From assembly GCA_963704405.1 (NCBI GenBank), contig OY969903.1, forward strand, positions 1,984,001-2,048,000: 64,000 nucleotides of DNA, written 5' to 3'. The notes under the pieces were generated by a model. It did not search any database and was not told where the DNA came from. It was given only the letters and a program-made list of their open reading frames with translations. Shown here in pieces: positions 17,737 through 26,901 of the stretch (the first letter of the stretch is position 1; every line of letters begins with the position of its first letter). The position numbers were made by a program, and so were the translations under genes. This DNA comes from MFD01213-c1 sp963704405 (lineage in GTDB: Bacteria; Planctomycetota; Phycisphaerae; Tepidisphaerales; Tepidisphaeraceae).

Positions 17737-17803
17737 CTGGTGAGTGTGGATGATGGATCATCCGGGACCGGTTGGTCCTGGTTTTAATGGCGAGGCGGTA
17801 CAC

Positions 17804-19831
17804 ATGGCGGCGATCAAGTTACCCGATGGAAGCGTTCGAGAACTTCCCGATGGCACAACAGTAGGACAGTTGGCCGAGTCGATCGGACGCGGTCTGGCCA
17901 AGGCGGCGATCGTGGGCAAAGTCGACGGCAAGCTCGTCGATTTGTCCTTTAAGCTCACCGGCGAGCACGAAGTTTCCATCATCACCGAAAAAGACGCCGA
18001 CGGCTTATTCGTCATGCGGCACAGCACCGCGCACGTGCTGGCTCAGGCGCTCCGCCGGCTTTATGGAGTGAATCTTCAGTACACGATCGGCCCGGTGATC
18101 GAAAATGGTTTCTTCTACGACTTTGAATTCCCGCAAGGCGTGAAGTTCTCCGCCGAGGATTTGCCCAAAGTTGAGAAGGAGATGGAGAAGATCATCGCCG
18201 AGAATCTGCCGTTCCAGCGCGAAGAGGTCGAGCCCGCGCCGGCAAAGGAAATCCTCCACGCGCAAAGCCAGCGGTTTAAAGATGAGATCATCAATGAGTT
18301 GGCGGCGGCGGGGGAAAAGAGCGTCAGCATCTATCGTCAGGGCGAATTCACAGACCTCTGCCGCGGCCCGCATCTGCCTTCGACCGGAAAAATCAAGGCA
18401 TTCAAGTTAATGAGCGTCGCCGGCGCGTATTGGCGCGGCGACAGCAATCGCGAGCAACTTACCCGCATCTATGGAACTGCGTTCTTCGACAAGAAGCAAA
18501 TCGAACAACACGTTCAGCAGCTTGAAGAAGCGAGGAAGCGCGACCATCGCGTTCTTGGTCCGGCGCTGGGCCTGTTCACCATCGATGAGCAGGTCGGGCA
18601 GGGATTGGTGCTCTGGAAGCCCAAGGGGGCAGAGGTCCGGCTTGAACTGCAGAAGTTCATCAGCGAGCATCTGCGGCGCCAGGGATACAAGCAGGTATTT
18701 ACCCCGCACATCGGCCGGCTCGAGCTATACAAGACCAGCGGCCATTTTCCGTATTACCGCGAAAGCCAGTTCCCCCCGCTGATCGACCGCGAATTTTACG
18801 ACCTGCTGGCGAAAGAAAACTGCGGCTGCGCCGAACTGTCCGCGCGGATGGAAAAAGGTGAGATCGACGGCTATCTGCTCAAGCCGATGAACTGCCCGCA
18901 TCACATTCGCATCTACGCCAGCGATCAGCACAGCTATCGCGATCTTCCTATTCGCCTCGCCGAATTCGGCACCGTTTATCGCTGGGAAAAATCCGGCGAG
19001 CTGGGCGGCCTCACCCGCGTCCGCGGTTTCACCCAGGATGATGCCCACCTCTTCTGCACCGAAGACCAGGTGCCCGCCGAAATCCGCGGCTGCCTTGAAC
19101 TGGTCAAGATCGTCCTCGGCACGCTCGGCATGAATGAATACCGCGTCCGCGTAGGCCTGCGCGATCCCGATAGCGCCAAATATGTGGGCGAACCAGAACA
19201 ATGGGACAAGGCCGAAAAAGCCTGCAAGGACGCGGCTTCCGGATTGGGCGTTCCCTTTACCGTCGAACCAGGGGAGGCGGCGTTCTATGGTCCGAAGATC
19301 GACTTCGTGGTGAAGGATGTGATTGGCCGCGAGTGGCAGCTTGGGACGGTGCAGGTGGATTATCAACTGCCCAAGAGATTCGATCTGACCTACACCGGCA
19401 CCGACAACAAACCCCACCGGCCGGTGATGATTCACCGCGCCCCTTTTGGCTCAATGGAACGCTTCATCGGTGTGCTGATCGAGCACTTCGCCGGCGCATT
19501 TCCCCTCTGGCTCGCGCCGCTGCAGGTGGCGGTCCTGAGCATCAGCGAAAAATCCGCGCCGTACGCAGAGCAGGTCGTCAGCGCGCTGAAAGACGCCGGC
19601 ATCCGCGTTGAAGCCAACACCGGCGCAGAAAAAATCGGCGCTAAGATTCGCGAAGCCACGATGCAGAAAGTCCCTTACATGCTGGTCATCGGCGAACAGG
19701 AAGCCGCCGCCCGGAAGGTCGCCGTCCGCCACCGGACAGCCGGCGATCAAGGCGTGCAGCCCCTGGATGAATTTGTCCAGCGCGTTCAGAAGGAAGTAGC
19801 GACACGCGAAGCCACGCCAACAGCCGTGTAA
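17804..19831 (+). CDS. thrS: Threonyl-tRNA synthetase
   Basis: Charges tRNA-Thr. It has 675 residues from the ATG at 17804, which has GAGG nine bases upstream; the ATG at 17744 lies too close to the leader terminator. Order: TGS domain (residues 1-62, IKLPDGSVRELPDGTTVGQL), editing domain (RHSTAHVLAQALRRLY, RGPHLPSTG), class II core and C-terminal anticodon-binding domain. Zinc ligands are visible in KPMNCPHHIRIYA and in the MIHRAPFGSMERF region. Motif 2 is VYRWEKSGELGGLTRVRGF. Between GHFPYYRESQFPP and the zinc cysteine there is an extra segment of about 25 residues compared with the E. coli enzyme. Expression is probably controlled by the leader. Confidence 0.96.
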   Translation: MAAIKLPDGSVRELPDGTTVGQLAESIGRGLAKAAIVGKVDGKLVDLSFKLTGEHEVSIITEKDADGLFVMRHSTAHVLAQALRRLYGVNLQYTIGPVIENGFFYDFEFPQGVKFSAEDLPKVEKEMEKIIAENLPFQREEVEPAPAKEILHAQSQRFKDEIINELAAAGEKSVSIYRQGEFTDLCRGPHLPSTGKIKAFKLMSVAGAYWRGDSNREQLTRIYGTAFFDKKQIEQHVQQLEEARKRDHRVLGPALGLFTIDEQVGQGLVLWKPKGAEVRLELQKFISEHLRRQGYKQVFTPHIGRLELYKTSGHFPYYRESQFPPLIDREFYDLLAKENCGCAELSARMEKGEIDGYLLKPMNCPHHIRIYASDQHSYRDLPIRLAEFGTVYRWEKSGELGGLTRVRGFTQDDAHLFCTEDQVPAEIRGCLELVKIVLGTLGMNEYRVRVGLRDPDSAKYVGEPEQWDKAEKACKDAASGLGVPFTVEPGEAAFYGPKIDFVVKDVIGREWQLGTVQVDYQLPKRFDLTYTGTDNKPHRPVMIHRAPFGSMERFIGVLIEHFAGAFPLWLAPLQVAVLSISEKSAPYAEQVVSALKDAGIRVEANTGAEKIGAKIREATMQKVPYMLVIGEQEAAARKVAVRHRTAGDQGVQPLDEFVQRVQKEVATREATPTAV

Positions 19832-19854
19832 ACTCACAAAGGGACGCAAAAACA

Positions 19855-19985
19855 AACCGCCATCGACATGAGCTTCGACTCAACTGCCTTCGACCCTGGG
19901 ATCGATTCGGTTCTTCGACCCTGAGTTCAGACCCAAGGCAGGCTCATCGAAGTCAGACCGAAGGGCGTTCGTCAAAATCCTGCCC
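19855..19985. repeat. Imperfect inverted repeat with TTCGACC units
   Basis: Between thrS and the sigma gene, TTCGACC and its close variants recur in direct and inverted orientation (for example CTGCCTTCGACC near 19885 and CAAGGCAGGCTC near 19936). It resembles the dispersed intergenic repeats seen in many environmental genomes. No gene is present. Confidence 0.4.
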
Positions 19986-20012
19986 GTGCGGGGTGCGTGC
20001 GCTTGAGGTTCC

Positions 20013-20046
20013 AAAAAAGAAAGGGACACGGTGTGACCCGTGTCCC
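20013..20046 (-). terminator. Intrinsic terminator of the sigma factor gene
   Basis: On the minus strand GGGACACGG and CCGTGTCCC form a perfect nine-bp stem with a six-base loop, followed by TTTCTTTTTT. It lies 30 bases after the stop codon of the sigma factor gene. Confidence 0.85.
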
Positions 20047-20075
20047 TCCGGTTCCCCGTCTCATTTTTCAGTTTC

Positions 20076-20906
20076 CTACGCGCCGACCATCATCGAATCG
20101 CGCAGCTTCGCCAGCGCCTCGTGCTCGATCTGGCGGACGCGTTCCCGCGTGAGGCCGATGCGGGCGCCGATTTCTTTCAAGGTCATGGGATCTTCGCCAT
20201 CAAGGCCATAGCGAAGCTTCAGAATCTTTGCGGCTCGATCGTCAATCCCATCCAGCAGTTCCGCCAGGTGCCGCAGCTCATCGGTATTGTTCACCTGCTC
20301 CGCCGGGCCGGGGTTATGCGTGTCGGCGACCAGGTTGCTGATGGTCAGCTCGTTGTCGCTGTCACCGCCGCCGACCTGCGTGGGGGAGTGATAGGCTTTG
20401 ACGGCCTTGCGGATGATCTTCAGCTTCTTCACGCTCATTTTCAGATGCGCGCTGAGTTCTTCAATTGAAGGCAGCCGGCCCAGCGAATCTTCCAGTTCCC
20501 GGTTGGCGGTCTTCAGCTTGCTCATCATCTCGATCATGTACGCCGGAATATGGATCGGCTGCACGCTGTTGATGAGCGCCCGCTTGATCGCCTGCTTGAT
20601 CCACCAGCTTGCATAGGTGCTGAAGCGGCTGCCGTTCTCTGGGTCGAATCCTTCAACCGCTTTGAGCAGGCCGATGTTTCCTTCTTCGATCAGGTCGGGC
20701 AAGGTCAGGCCGCGGTTGACGTAGTGCTTGGCGATGTTCACTACCAGGCGCAGGTTGGAACGGACCATGCGCTCGCGGGCGCCGAAATCGTTCTGATGAA
20801 TGATGCGGCGGGCCAGCGTTTTTTCCTCGTCGGCGGTGAGCAACGGCGAGTCGTTGATCTGCCGGAGGTACAACTGCAACCCGGATAAAACGGCTGCTGA
20901 AGCCAT
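20076..20906 (-). CDS. RNA polymerase sigma-70 family factor (SigA/RpoS-like)
   Basis: Directs RNA polymerase to -10/-35 promoters. It has 276 residues with region 1.2 (LYLRQINDSPLLTADEE), region 2 (RMVRSNLRLVVNIAKHYVNR, then LPDLIEEGNIGLLKAVEGFD, then FSTYASWWIKQAIKRAL), region 3 (PAYMIEMMSKLKTANREL) and region 4 (LKEIGARIGLTRERVRQIE). It lacks the long N-terminal region 1.1 of the largest primary sigma factors, so it is either a compact primary factor or a group 2 (RpoS-like) factor. The promoter-contact residues of regions 2.4 and 4.2 look intact. It is a single gene with its own terminator. Confidence 0.93.
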   Translation of the reverse strand: MASAAVLSGLQLYLRQINDSPLLTADEEKTLARRIIHQNDFGARERMVRSNLRLVVNIAKHYVNRGLTLPDLIEEGNIGLLKAVEGFDPENGSRFSTYASWWIKQAIKRALINSVQPIHIPAYMIEMMSKLKTANRELEDSLGRLPSIEELSAHLKMSVKKLKIIRKAVKAYHSPTQVGGGDSDNELTISNLVADTHNPGPAEQVNNTDELRHLAELLDGIDDRAAKILKLRYGLDGEDPMTLKEIGARIGLTRERVRQIEHEALAKLRDSMMVGA

Positions 20907-21305
20907 ATGACCTTCGGTTAACGAAACCCGCAGGCACCCGCCGATTCCCAGGAATCAACGGAATAAACCGCAAAGGGCACGAAGCCGCTCAACAGTTGCC
21001 TGCCCAGGTCTGTATCGGTTGCGGATGAAGGGCACTTTGGGTGGTATTGCGAACATCGCCGGCGGGATGCTTGTAAGCTGCTTCGCATCCGTTTCCTGAA
21101 CGTGAAATGAGGGGCAAAGCGGATATCTGAATTGTTTGCCTGCTGAGTCTGATAATCAAGGGGAATCCGGCGATGCGTTTGGGTGGGTAAATGTAGCACG
21201 GGGGCTTCCGCACGCCGCGACGAGGATGGGACCTGAAGCACGCCTAAAAAACCAGGCTCCCATCAAATGAAGATCGCCAAAGTCCCGTGAAAGAGGGAAC
21301 CAGAT
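20907..21305. other. Intergenic region rpsA terminator / sigma gene
   Basis: About 400 bases that must contain the promoter of the sigma gene on the minus strand. Short frames in both directions lack ribosome-binding sites and protein-like composition, and I see no clear promoter boxes. Confidence 0.4.
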
Positions 21306-21343
21306 ATAAAAACAACCGGACCGCCTCTTATATAAAGAGGCGG
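21306..21343 (-). terminator. Intrinsic terminator of rpsA
   Basis: On the minus strand CCGCCTCTT pairs with AAGAGGCGG across a five-base loop, followed by TCCGGTTGTTTTTA. It is 48 bases past the rpsA stop codon. Confidence 0.8.
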
Positions 21344-21391
21344 CCCGTTGATGCTTACGACAGGGATACAACTCAAACTAAAATCCAGCGA

Positions 21392-23155
21392 TCACTCGCC
21401 GAGCTTCAGATCGCCCAGGCCGGTGACGCTTTCGGTGCCTTCCAGGCCGCCGCGGAGGCCGCGCTTTTCGGCTCGCTTGCTGCGGGCTTCTTCGCGCTGC
21501 TCTTCTTCCTGTGCCCACTGGGCGCGCTTGAGGGAGAGGCCGATCTTCCGTTCGTCGCCATCGACGCGGAGGATCTTGACGTCCAGTTCCTGGCCGACCT
21601 TGAGCACATCTTCCGGCTTCTCGACCTTCTGGTCGGAGATTTCGCTGATGTGCAGCAGGCCTTCCAGGCCCGGGGCCAGTTCCACGAATACGCCGAAGTT
21701 GGCGATCTTCGTGACATGCCCTTTGACGACCATGCCCGGACGATACTGCGTCGGGATGACATTGACCCAGGGATCTTCGCTCATCTGCTTCAGGCCCAGC
21801 GCGATGCGCTGCTTTTCCTGGTCGACGCTGAGGACGACCGCCTGAACGCTTTCGCCTTTCTTGAGCACTTCACTCGGGTGGCCGATCTTCTTGGTCCAGG
21901 ACAGATCGCTGACATGGAGCAGGCCGTCGATGCCTTCTTCGATCTCGACGAACGCGCCGTAGTTGGCGATATTGCGGACCTTGCCTTCGACCACGGAGCC
22001 CGGCGGATATTTCTCCGCCACGCGTTCCCAGGGGTTCTCTTCCACCTGCTTCATGCCGAGGGAGATTTCCTGCTTGTCCTTGTTGATTTCCAGGACCTTC
22101 ACTTTCACCTTCTGGTCCTGTGTCACGACCTCGCTCGGGTGATTGATGCGCTTCGTCCAGGACATCTCAGAGATGTGGACGAGGCCTTCAACGCCTTCTT
22201 CGAGCTTGCAGAACGCGCCGTACGACATGATGTTGACGACATTCGCTTCGTGGACCGAACCGACCGGGTACTTGGTCTCGATATTTTCCCAGGGCGAAGC
22301 GTCTTTCTGCTTCAGGCCAAGCGCGATCTTTTCCTTGTCCTTGTCGATCTGCAGAACCTTGACCTCGATCTCCTGGTCGATCTTGAGGATCTCGCTCGGA
22401 TGGTTGATGCGGCCCCAGGACATATCGGTGATGTGGAGCAAGCCGTCGATGCCGCCGAGGTCGATGAACGCGCCGAAGTCGGCGATATTCTTGACGGTGC
22501 CCTTGCGGACGGCGCCGATCTCCAGGCTCTCCAGGGTCTTCTTCTTCAATTCTTCTCGCTGCTGCTCGATCAGCTTGCGGCGGCTGATGACGATGTTCCG
22601 CCGCTCTTCGTCAATCTTCAAAATCACCGCATCAATATTGCGGCCGATCCAGTCGCTGATCTCGCCCGGCCGGCGGATATCCACCTGCGAAGCGGGAAGG
22701 AACACGGGCACGCCGATGTCCACCAGCAAGCCACCCTTAATCTTCTTGGTGACCTTGCCGCTGACTGGCTCGCCTTCCTTCTTGGACTTCATGATGGTTT
22801 CCCAGTTGATGATCCGATCAGCCTTTCGCTTGCTGATGCGGACCATTCCGGTATCACCTTCAACGTCTTCCAGGAGGACGCGAACTTCGTCGCCCACTTT
22901 TACGTTTTCCGGTTCATCGAACTCGCTGCGCTCAAGAATCCCTTCGCTCTTGAGCCCAAGCTCGATGACAAAGTCGTCACCGGCCATGCTGGTGACGCGT
23001 CCCTTGATGATCGCGCCGGGGGTGAAGTCCTGAACTTCGTCGCCGGCGACGAGTTTGCTGAGGTCCGTGGCGGCGTCACCCAGCGCGGTCGCAACCGCGG
23101 AGTTCACGTCGTCATCGATATCGCCAAGGGAATGAATGAGATTGAAATCGACCAT
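21392..23155 (-). CDS. rpsA: 30S ribosomal protein S1
   Basis: RNA-binding ribosomal protein that helps recruit mRNA. About 587 residues from the ATG at 23155, where the sequence (MVDFNLIHSL) begins to look like S1. The frame extends to 23326, but that part is not S1-like. Six S1 domains follow each other, e.g. GAIIKGRVTSMAGDDFVIEL, GTVKNIADFGAFIDLGGIDG, VVEGKVRNIANYGAFVEIEE and MVVKGHVTKIANFGVFVELA. Linkers carry repeats of the type HPSEVL plus SLGMKQ or ALGLKQ. The C-terminal tail is Arg/Glu-rich. No Shine-Dalgarno sequence precedes the start. A seven-bp GC hairpin lies there instead, which may reflect autoregulated translation. Confidence 0.95.
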   Translation of the reverse strand: MVDFNLIHSLGDIDDDVNSAVATALGDAATDLSKLVAGDEVQDFTPGAIIKGRVTSMAGDDFVIELGLKSEGILERSEFDEPENVKVGDEVRVLLEDVEGDTGMVRISKRKADRIINWETIMKSKKEGEPVSGKVTKKIKGGLLVDIGVPVFLPASQVDIRRPGEISDWIGRNIDAVILKIDEERRNIVISRRKLIEQQREELKKKTLESLEIGAVRKGTVKNIADFGAFIDLGGIDGLLHITDMSWGRINHPSEILKIDQEIEVKVLQIDKDKEKIALGLKQKDASPWENIETKYPVGSVHEANVVNIMSYGAFCKLEEGVEGLVHISEMSWTKRINHPSEVVTQDQKVKVKVLEINKDKQEISLGMKQVEENPWERVAEKYPPGSVVEGKVRNIANYGAFVEIEEGIDGLLHVSDLSWTKKIGHPSEVLKKGESVQAVVLSVDQEKQRIALGLKQMSEDPWVNVIPTQYRPGMVVKGHVTKIANFGVFVELAPGLEGLLHISEISDQKVEKPEDVLKVGQELDVKILRVDGDERKIGLSLKRAQWAQEEEQREEARSKRAEKRGLRGGLEGTESVTGLGDLKLGE

Positions 23156-23166
23156 AAGAACATTAG

Positions 23167-23184
23167 GGGCGGCCAAAGCCGCCC
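23167..23184 (-). promoter_or_regulatory. Hairpin directly upstream of the rpsA start
   Basis: On the minus strand GGGCGGC and GCCGCCC form a perfect seven-bp stem with loop TTTG, ending 11 bases before the rpsA ATG, where a Shine-Dalgarno sequence would be expected. It could shape the translation start region. Its function is inferred. Confidence 0.5.
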
Positions 23185-23656
23185 GACCTTTGAGGTGCGT
23201 GGCCAAAAATACCGAAATCGCCAACCACCACGCGCGATCAGCGAAAACGTTAACCAGTGTGCTCCAGACGGAACGCCCGCTCGGAGGGGAATCGGCAATT
23301 ATGCCCCAGGCGGAGAACAGGAACAAGAGCAGCGAGGGCAGAAATGAAAAGACTAAAAAGCGCGAATCTCTAGGGTAATTTCAAACGTCGATCGTTTCAG
23401 CAAAATGAAATCACCCTCCTCCTGATCTATCTCCCGGGATACCCGGCTAAGAAACCATCACAAATGCCGCTCACGGCGTCCCCGCTCCAATCCGCCTGTG
23501 AATAAAAGAACTATGTTGCTTATCTTACCACCAACTTTGCATAATCACGTTCGTCGATTTTCAAGAACCGACAACCATCCCTGCTCACTTCCGTGTGGTC
23601 CATTCAGGTTAGATCACACAAACAAAATCAGGCCCGCCAACCATAGGAGCCGTCCA
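23185..23656. other. Divergent intergenic region rpsA / CBS gene
   Basis: About 470 bases. It must hold promoters for both divergent genes. An AT-rich stretch lies at 23500-23560. The in-frame extensions of both neighbours into this region are not protein-like, and no further gene is seen. Confidence 0.4.
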
Positions 23657-24094
23657 ATGCCTACCGCCAAAGACATCCTCGGACAAAAGGGATTCAGCGT
23701 TTATGTTGTGCCATCCAGCGCGACCGTACTAGACGCCGTTGAGCGCATGAACCAGTTGCGGGTCGGCGCGGTGATTGTGATGGATGAAGGTTCCATTAAA
23801 GGCATGTTCACCGAACGCGACGTCCTCATGCGCGTCGTCGGCGAGCAGAACGACCCCGCCGATGTCCGCGTCGGCGATGTGATGACCCGCGACGTCATCT
23901 GCGTCGGCCCCGAATCCGAGATCGACGAAATCAGCGCCATCATGAAAGAACGCCGAGTCCGCCACCTCCCCATCTGCGACGACGATGGTGACCTCCTCGG
24001 CCTCATTTCCATCGGTGACGTAAACGCCTTCCACGCCAGCCACCAGCAGGCCACCATCAGCTATTTAAACGAATACATCTACGGCAGGGTTTAA
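23657..24094 (+). CDS. CBS-pair domain protein
   Basis: A 145-residue protein consisting of one CBS pair (Bateman module), which typically binds adenine nucleotides. The ATG at 23657 has AGGAG eight bases upstream; the open frame extends to 23498 without a better start. CBS1 covers about residues 12-70 (TVLDAVERMNQLRVGAVIVM, MFTERDVLMRVV). CBS2 covers 75-130 (VMTRDVICVGPESEIDEISA, RRVRHLPICDDDGDLLGLIS, IGDV). No catalytic domain is attached. Such small proteins often act as energy sensors for a partner enzyme, which cannot be identified here. Confidence 0.9.
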   Translation: MPTAKDILGQKGFSVYVVPSSATVLDAVERMNQLRVGAVIVMDEGSIKGMFTERDVLMRVVGEQNDPADVRVGDVMTRDVICVGPESEIDEISAIMKERRVRHLPICDDDGDLLGLISIGDVNAFHASHQQATISYLNEYIYGRV

Positions 24095-24182
24095 CACATT
24101 GCACGCCGCATCTTACGCCACTCGGCGGCGATGAATAAGAGTTCAAACCTTGCTGAGCCCGCTATCCTGGACCGAAACAACA

Positions 24183-24217
24183 AAAGGCAGCCGAATCAAA
24201 CTCGATCGGCTGCCTTT
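24183..24217. terminator. Bidirectional terminator between CBS gene and csbD
   Basis: AAAGGCAGCCGA (24183-24194) pairs with TCGGCTGCCTTT (24206-24217). A-rich and T-rich flanks suit termination of the plus-strand CBS gene and of the minus-strand csbD gene. Confidence 0.8.
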
Positions 24218-24242
24218 CACTATTTAATAAAGCAGAGTCTGC

Positions 24243-24407
24243 TTATCGCTGCGAATTTTTCCCCAGCGATTCCTGCACCTTGCCCACCGCTTTCTGGGCC
24301 TTACCTTTCAGTTCCTGTGCCGTGTCGCCTTTTATAGCGCCAGCCACCTCATTCGCTTTCCCTTTGACCTGCTTCATTTTCCCGGCTGCCGTATCTTCAG
24401 AACCCAT
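24243..24407 (-). CDS. CsbD-like stress protein
   Basis: A 54-residue, highly charged, Lys/Ala/Gly-rich protein typical of the CsbD family, whose members are induced by general stress in other bacteria but have no known biochemical activity. Recognisable pieces are GKMKQVKGKANEVAGAIKG and ELKGKAQKAVGKVQESLGK. The ATG at 24407 has a strong GGAGG six bases upstream, better than the ATG at 24440. It is flanked by the bidirectional terminator on one side and tyrS on the other. Confidence 0.88.
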   Translation of the reverse strand: MGSEDTAAGKMKQVKGKANEVAGAIKGDTAQELKGKAQKAVGKVQESLGKNSQR

Positions 24408-24466
24408 CACAAACCTCCATAGGTTAAAGTTGATGGGCACCGTGCAAAGCCTATGCCCGCGTGAAA

Positions 24467-25671
24467 TCAGGGCGTCAGCCGCGCAAACTTGCGGCTGCCC
24501 AATTGCAGCACCACCGGCTTCTCAAACACATACTCCTTCTGAAAATCCACGACCTTCTCCCCATCAATTTTCACCGCCCCCTCCTTCATTTTCCGAATTC
24601 CCTCACCGTTGGAACTGACCATTCCCGCCTTCACCAGCAGCGGGGCGAGCTTGTGCGGCCCAGGCCCGCCCATCGGCACCTCCGGCATTTCGTCCGGAAT
24701 CCCGCCATGCGTCGCAACCATAAACGACTTTTCGGCAGTGTCCGCCGCCGGCCCATCATGCAGCCACGTAATCAGGTGCTTGGCGAGCCGAACCTTGGCA
24801 TCCCGCGGGCTCATCTGAATCAGCGGCTTGAATTCCTCAACAGGCAGATCCGTGAGCAACGTGTAATACGATTCCATTAAATGATCCGGAAGCTTCATCA
24901 CCTTGCCGAACATCCCCCCATCCCCGCTCGCCGCGTCAGTAACAGCAATATAATTCCCTTTGCTCTTGGACATCTTGTCCACGCCATCGGTGCCCACCAG
25001 CAGGGGGGTGACGATAACCACCTGCCCCTCCTTGCCCTCTTCCTTCTGAAATTCGCGGCCAACCAGATTATTAAAAAGCTGATCGCTGCCCCCCATCTCC
25101 ACATCCGCCTCAATCATTACGCTGTCCCACCCCTGCAGCAGCGGATAAAAAATCTCATGCAGCCGAATATCAACTCCCTCCGCGTACCGCTTCGCGAAAT
25201 CATCCCGCGTCAGCACCTGCGCCACCGTCTTGCGCGAAGCCAGCCGAATGATGTCCACCAGCCCCATCTTCGCCAGCCACTCACCGTTGAAACGCACTTC
25301 AAGATGTTCTGGCCCCGTCTTAAGGATCTTGCCAACCTGGGCAACATAGGTCTGCGCGTTCCGATCGATCTCCTCCCCGGTCAATTGGGGCCGCGTCTTA
25401 TTGCGCCCGTCGGATCGCCTACCCGGGCCGTGTAATCACCAATGATCAGCACCGCCTTATGCCCCCATTCCTGAAACTGCCGCACAACCTGCAGCGGGAC
25501 GGCGTGCCCCAGCGTGACATCCGGCGCCGTCGGATCCATCCCCAGCTTGATGCGCAGCGGCTTACCCGTCTTTTCGCTCTTTTCAAGCTTAAGCCGCAGG
25601 TCCTGCTCGCTCAGAATCCGCTCACATCGGCGAGACAACGCTGCAATTTGCTGATCGATCGTTAAAGTCAT
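24467..25671 (-). CDS. tyrS: Tyrosyl-tRNA synthetase, frameshifted
   Basis: Charges tRNA-Tyr. The N-terminal part from the ATG at 25671 contains LRIKLGMDPTAPDVTLGHAV, with the class I HIGH-like signature as LGHA. It also has QEWGHKAVLIIGDYTARVGD. At about 25404-25408 one base is missing. In the next frame the protein resumes as RNKTRPQLTGEEIDRNAQTY and continues with GGSDQLFNNLVGRE, the KMSKSKGN loop, and a C-terminal S4-type RNA-binding domain (VKAGMVSSNGEGIRKMKEGA, VKIDGEKV). Read through, the length is about 401 residues, normal for the family. As this gene is essential, an assembly deletion is the most likely explanation. Confidence 0.92.
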
Positions 25672-25742
25672 GGTGTTTTGTGGGATCGGGATTGTAAGGA
25701 TGACCGCCAAATCGGGCAAACGCCGCTATGTCATGCCGCCCG

Positions 25743-26771
25743 TTATCGCGGCGCAAACGTCATGAAAACCAAAATCTGCGTCGAATTAAAAAGTGCATGC
25801 GCCGTCATCGTCGCCCAAAGATTCCCCGTCCTTTCATAGACATACCCCAGCCCCAGCGCCAGCAGAAATAAAGCCGGCATAAACGCCGGCTCCTTGTGCA
25901 CATAGGCAAACAGCGCAGCCGTAATGCAAACCGATAACCAGCGCGGTCCGGCCCCGGTGGGCTGCTCAACCGTCGCCGCATTCACCGGCACATAAGACAA
26001 CACATCACCTGCCTCAAACAACCCTGGCGGCTGCGTATCCTCCAGAATCTCCTCCGCCGACCAGCTCGATATCCATTTGAACAGCCGGGCCAGAAGAATT
26101 TGCAGGACTCCCCGAAAAGCGATCTCTTCAAACACCGGCGCAATAATAATTGCGACAACAATCCCCAGCGTAATCAGCACCGAATCATGAGAATCGCGCA
26201 ACGATTGAAGCACCTCATGTGCCTTGGGTTCCGGCCGCCCCATCCACTTCAAAACGATCCCCGTCAGATTAGCCACCTGAAAGACCATCGGGAACAGAAC
26301 AAACACCGTGAGGACTCCAATCGCCACCCCCCGCGGCAGATCCTTAATCGAAAGCCCAAACCGCCGCACTCCATCATGTCGGCTGATCGCCACCCCCGCC
26401 ACGATCAGCGGCACCGCCGTCGTCTCGATAACCGCCGTCAAAAAAAGCGGTGTCATTTCCGCTCGCGTTGGAATAAATCTCGCAATACCCCCCGCAACCA
26501 GGTTAGCAAGAAACAACGCCCCAAAGAAAATCAGCATGAACACCCAAGGCGATTCATCCCGCGATATACGCTCTGGCCCTGCAATGGATCCGCGCCGAAA
26601 GAAGCCAGCTTTTTTCGCAATCGCCAGCGCCAATGCAAGCCACGCAAGCAAAAAAACAAACAACGCTCCCGATCCGCGGGGTTCTGTTGCCGTTTCGCCT
26701 GGCATCGTCGTGACGCTGCTGTGTTCGATCGATGTGAGCGTACCAGGAGCGTCGGCGGACGGAATTGACAT
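25743..26771 (-). CDS. CPBP-family intramembrane metalloprotease
   Basis: A membrane protein of 342 residues with about eight hydrophobic helices and the CPBP (CAAX protease/Abi) motifs. These are Glu215-Glu216-x3-Arg220 in FEEIAFRGVLQ, a second motif around FAYVHKEPAFMPALFLLALG, and the final TGNLWATMTAHALFN with its histidine and asparagine. These residues form the intramembrane metal site in known members. Between motifs 1 and 2 is an extra soluble loop of about 50 residues (EEILEDTQPPGLFEAGDVLS). Roles of relatives range from prenyl-protein processing to bacteriocin immunity, and none can be chosen here. Confidence 0.87.
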   Translation of the reverse strand: MSIPSADAPGTLTSIEHSSVTTMPGETATEPRGSGALFVFLLAWLALALAIAKKAGFFRRGSIAGPERISRDESPWVFMLIFFGALFLANLVAGGIARFIPTRAEMTPLFLTAVIETTAVPLIVAGVAISRHDGVRRFGLSIKDLPRGVAIGVLTVFVLFPMVFQVANLTGIVLKWMGRPEPKAHEVLQSLRDSHDSVLITLGIVVAIIIAPVFEEIAFRGVLQILLARLFKWISSWSAEEILEDTQPPGLFEAGDVLSYVPVNAATVEQPTGAGPRWLSVCITAALFAYVHKEPAFMPALFLLALGLGYVYERTGNLWATMTAHALFNSTQILVFMTFAPR

Positions 26772-26901
26772 TGAACTGATCCGATTTACAGTGAATCACC
26801 GCGCCAAACCAACACCCATCAGGCCTGCATGATTACGGGTGGTCCAGTGCCGCGGGCGCGGCATTCTAAGCTCCCTTGGCTGCCTTGCCTATAAGTTGTC
26901 T

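Noticed and set aside
17650..17740. Classical T-box riboswitch upstream of thrS
   Set aside because: Only a T-box-like string and a terminator are present. No stem I with specifier loop fits in the leader after the likely transcript start, so I report only an attenuator candidate.
23156..23326. N-terminal extension of ribosomal protein S1
   Set aside because: The 57 extra residues are Trp/Ala-rich and unlike S1. The start at 23155 fits the family better despite its missing Shine-Dalgarno.
21287..23347. Plus-strand frame of 686 residues opposite rpsA
   Set aside because: An antisense shadow of a highly conserved ribosomal gene. Its Asp/Leu/Ala-rich sequence mirrors rpsA codons.
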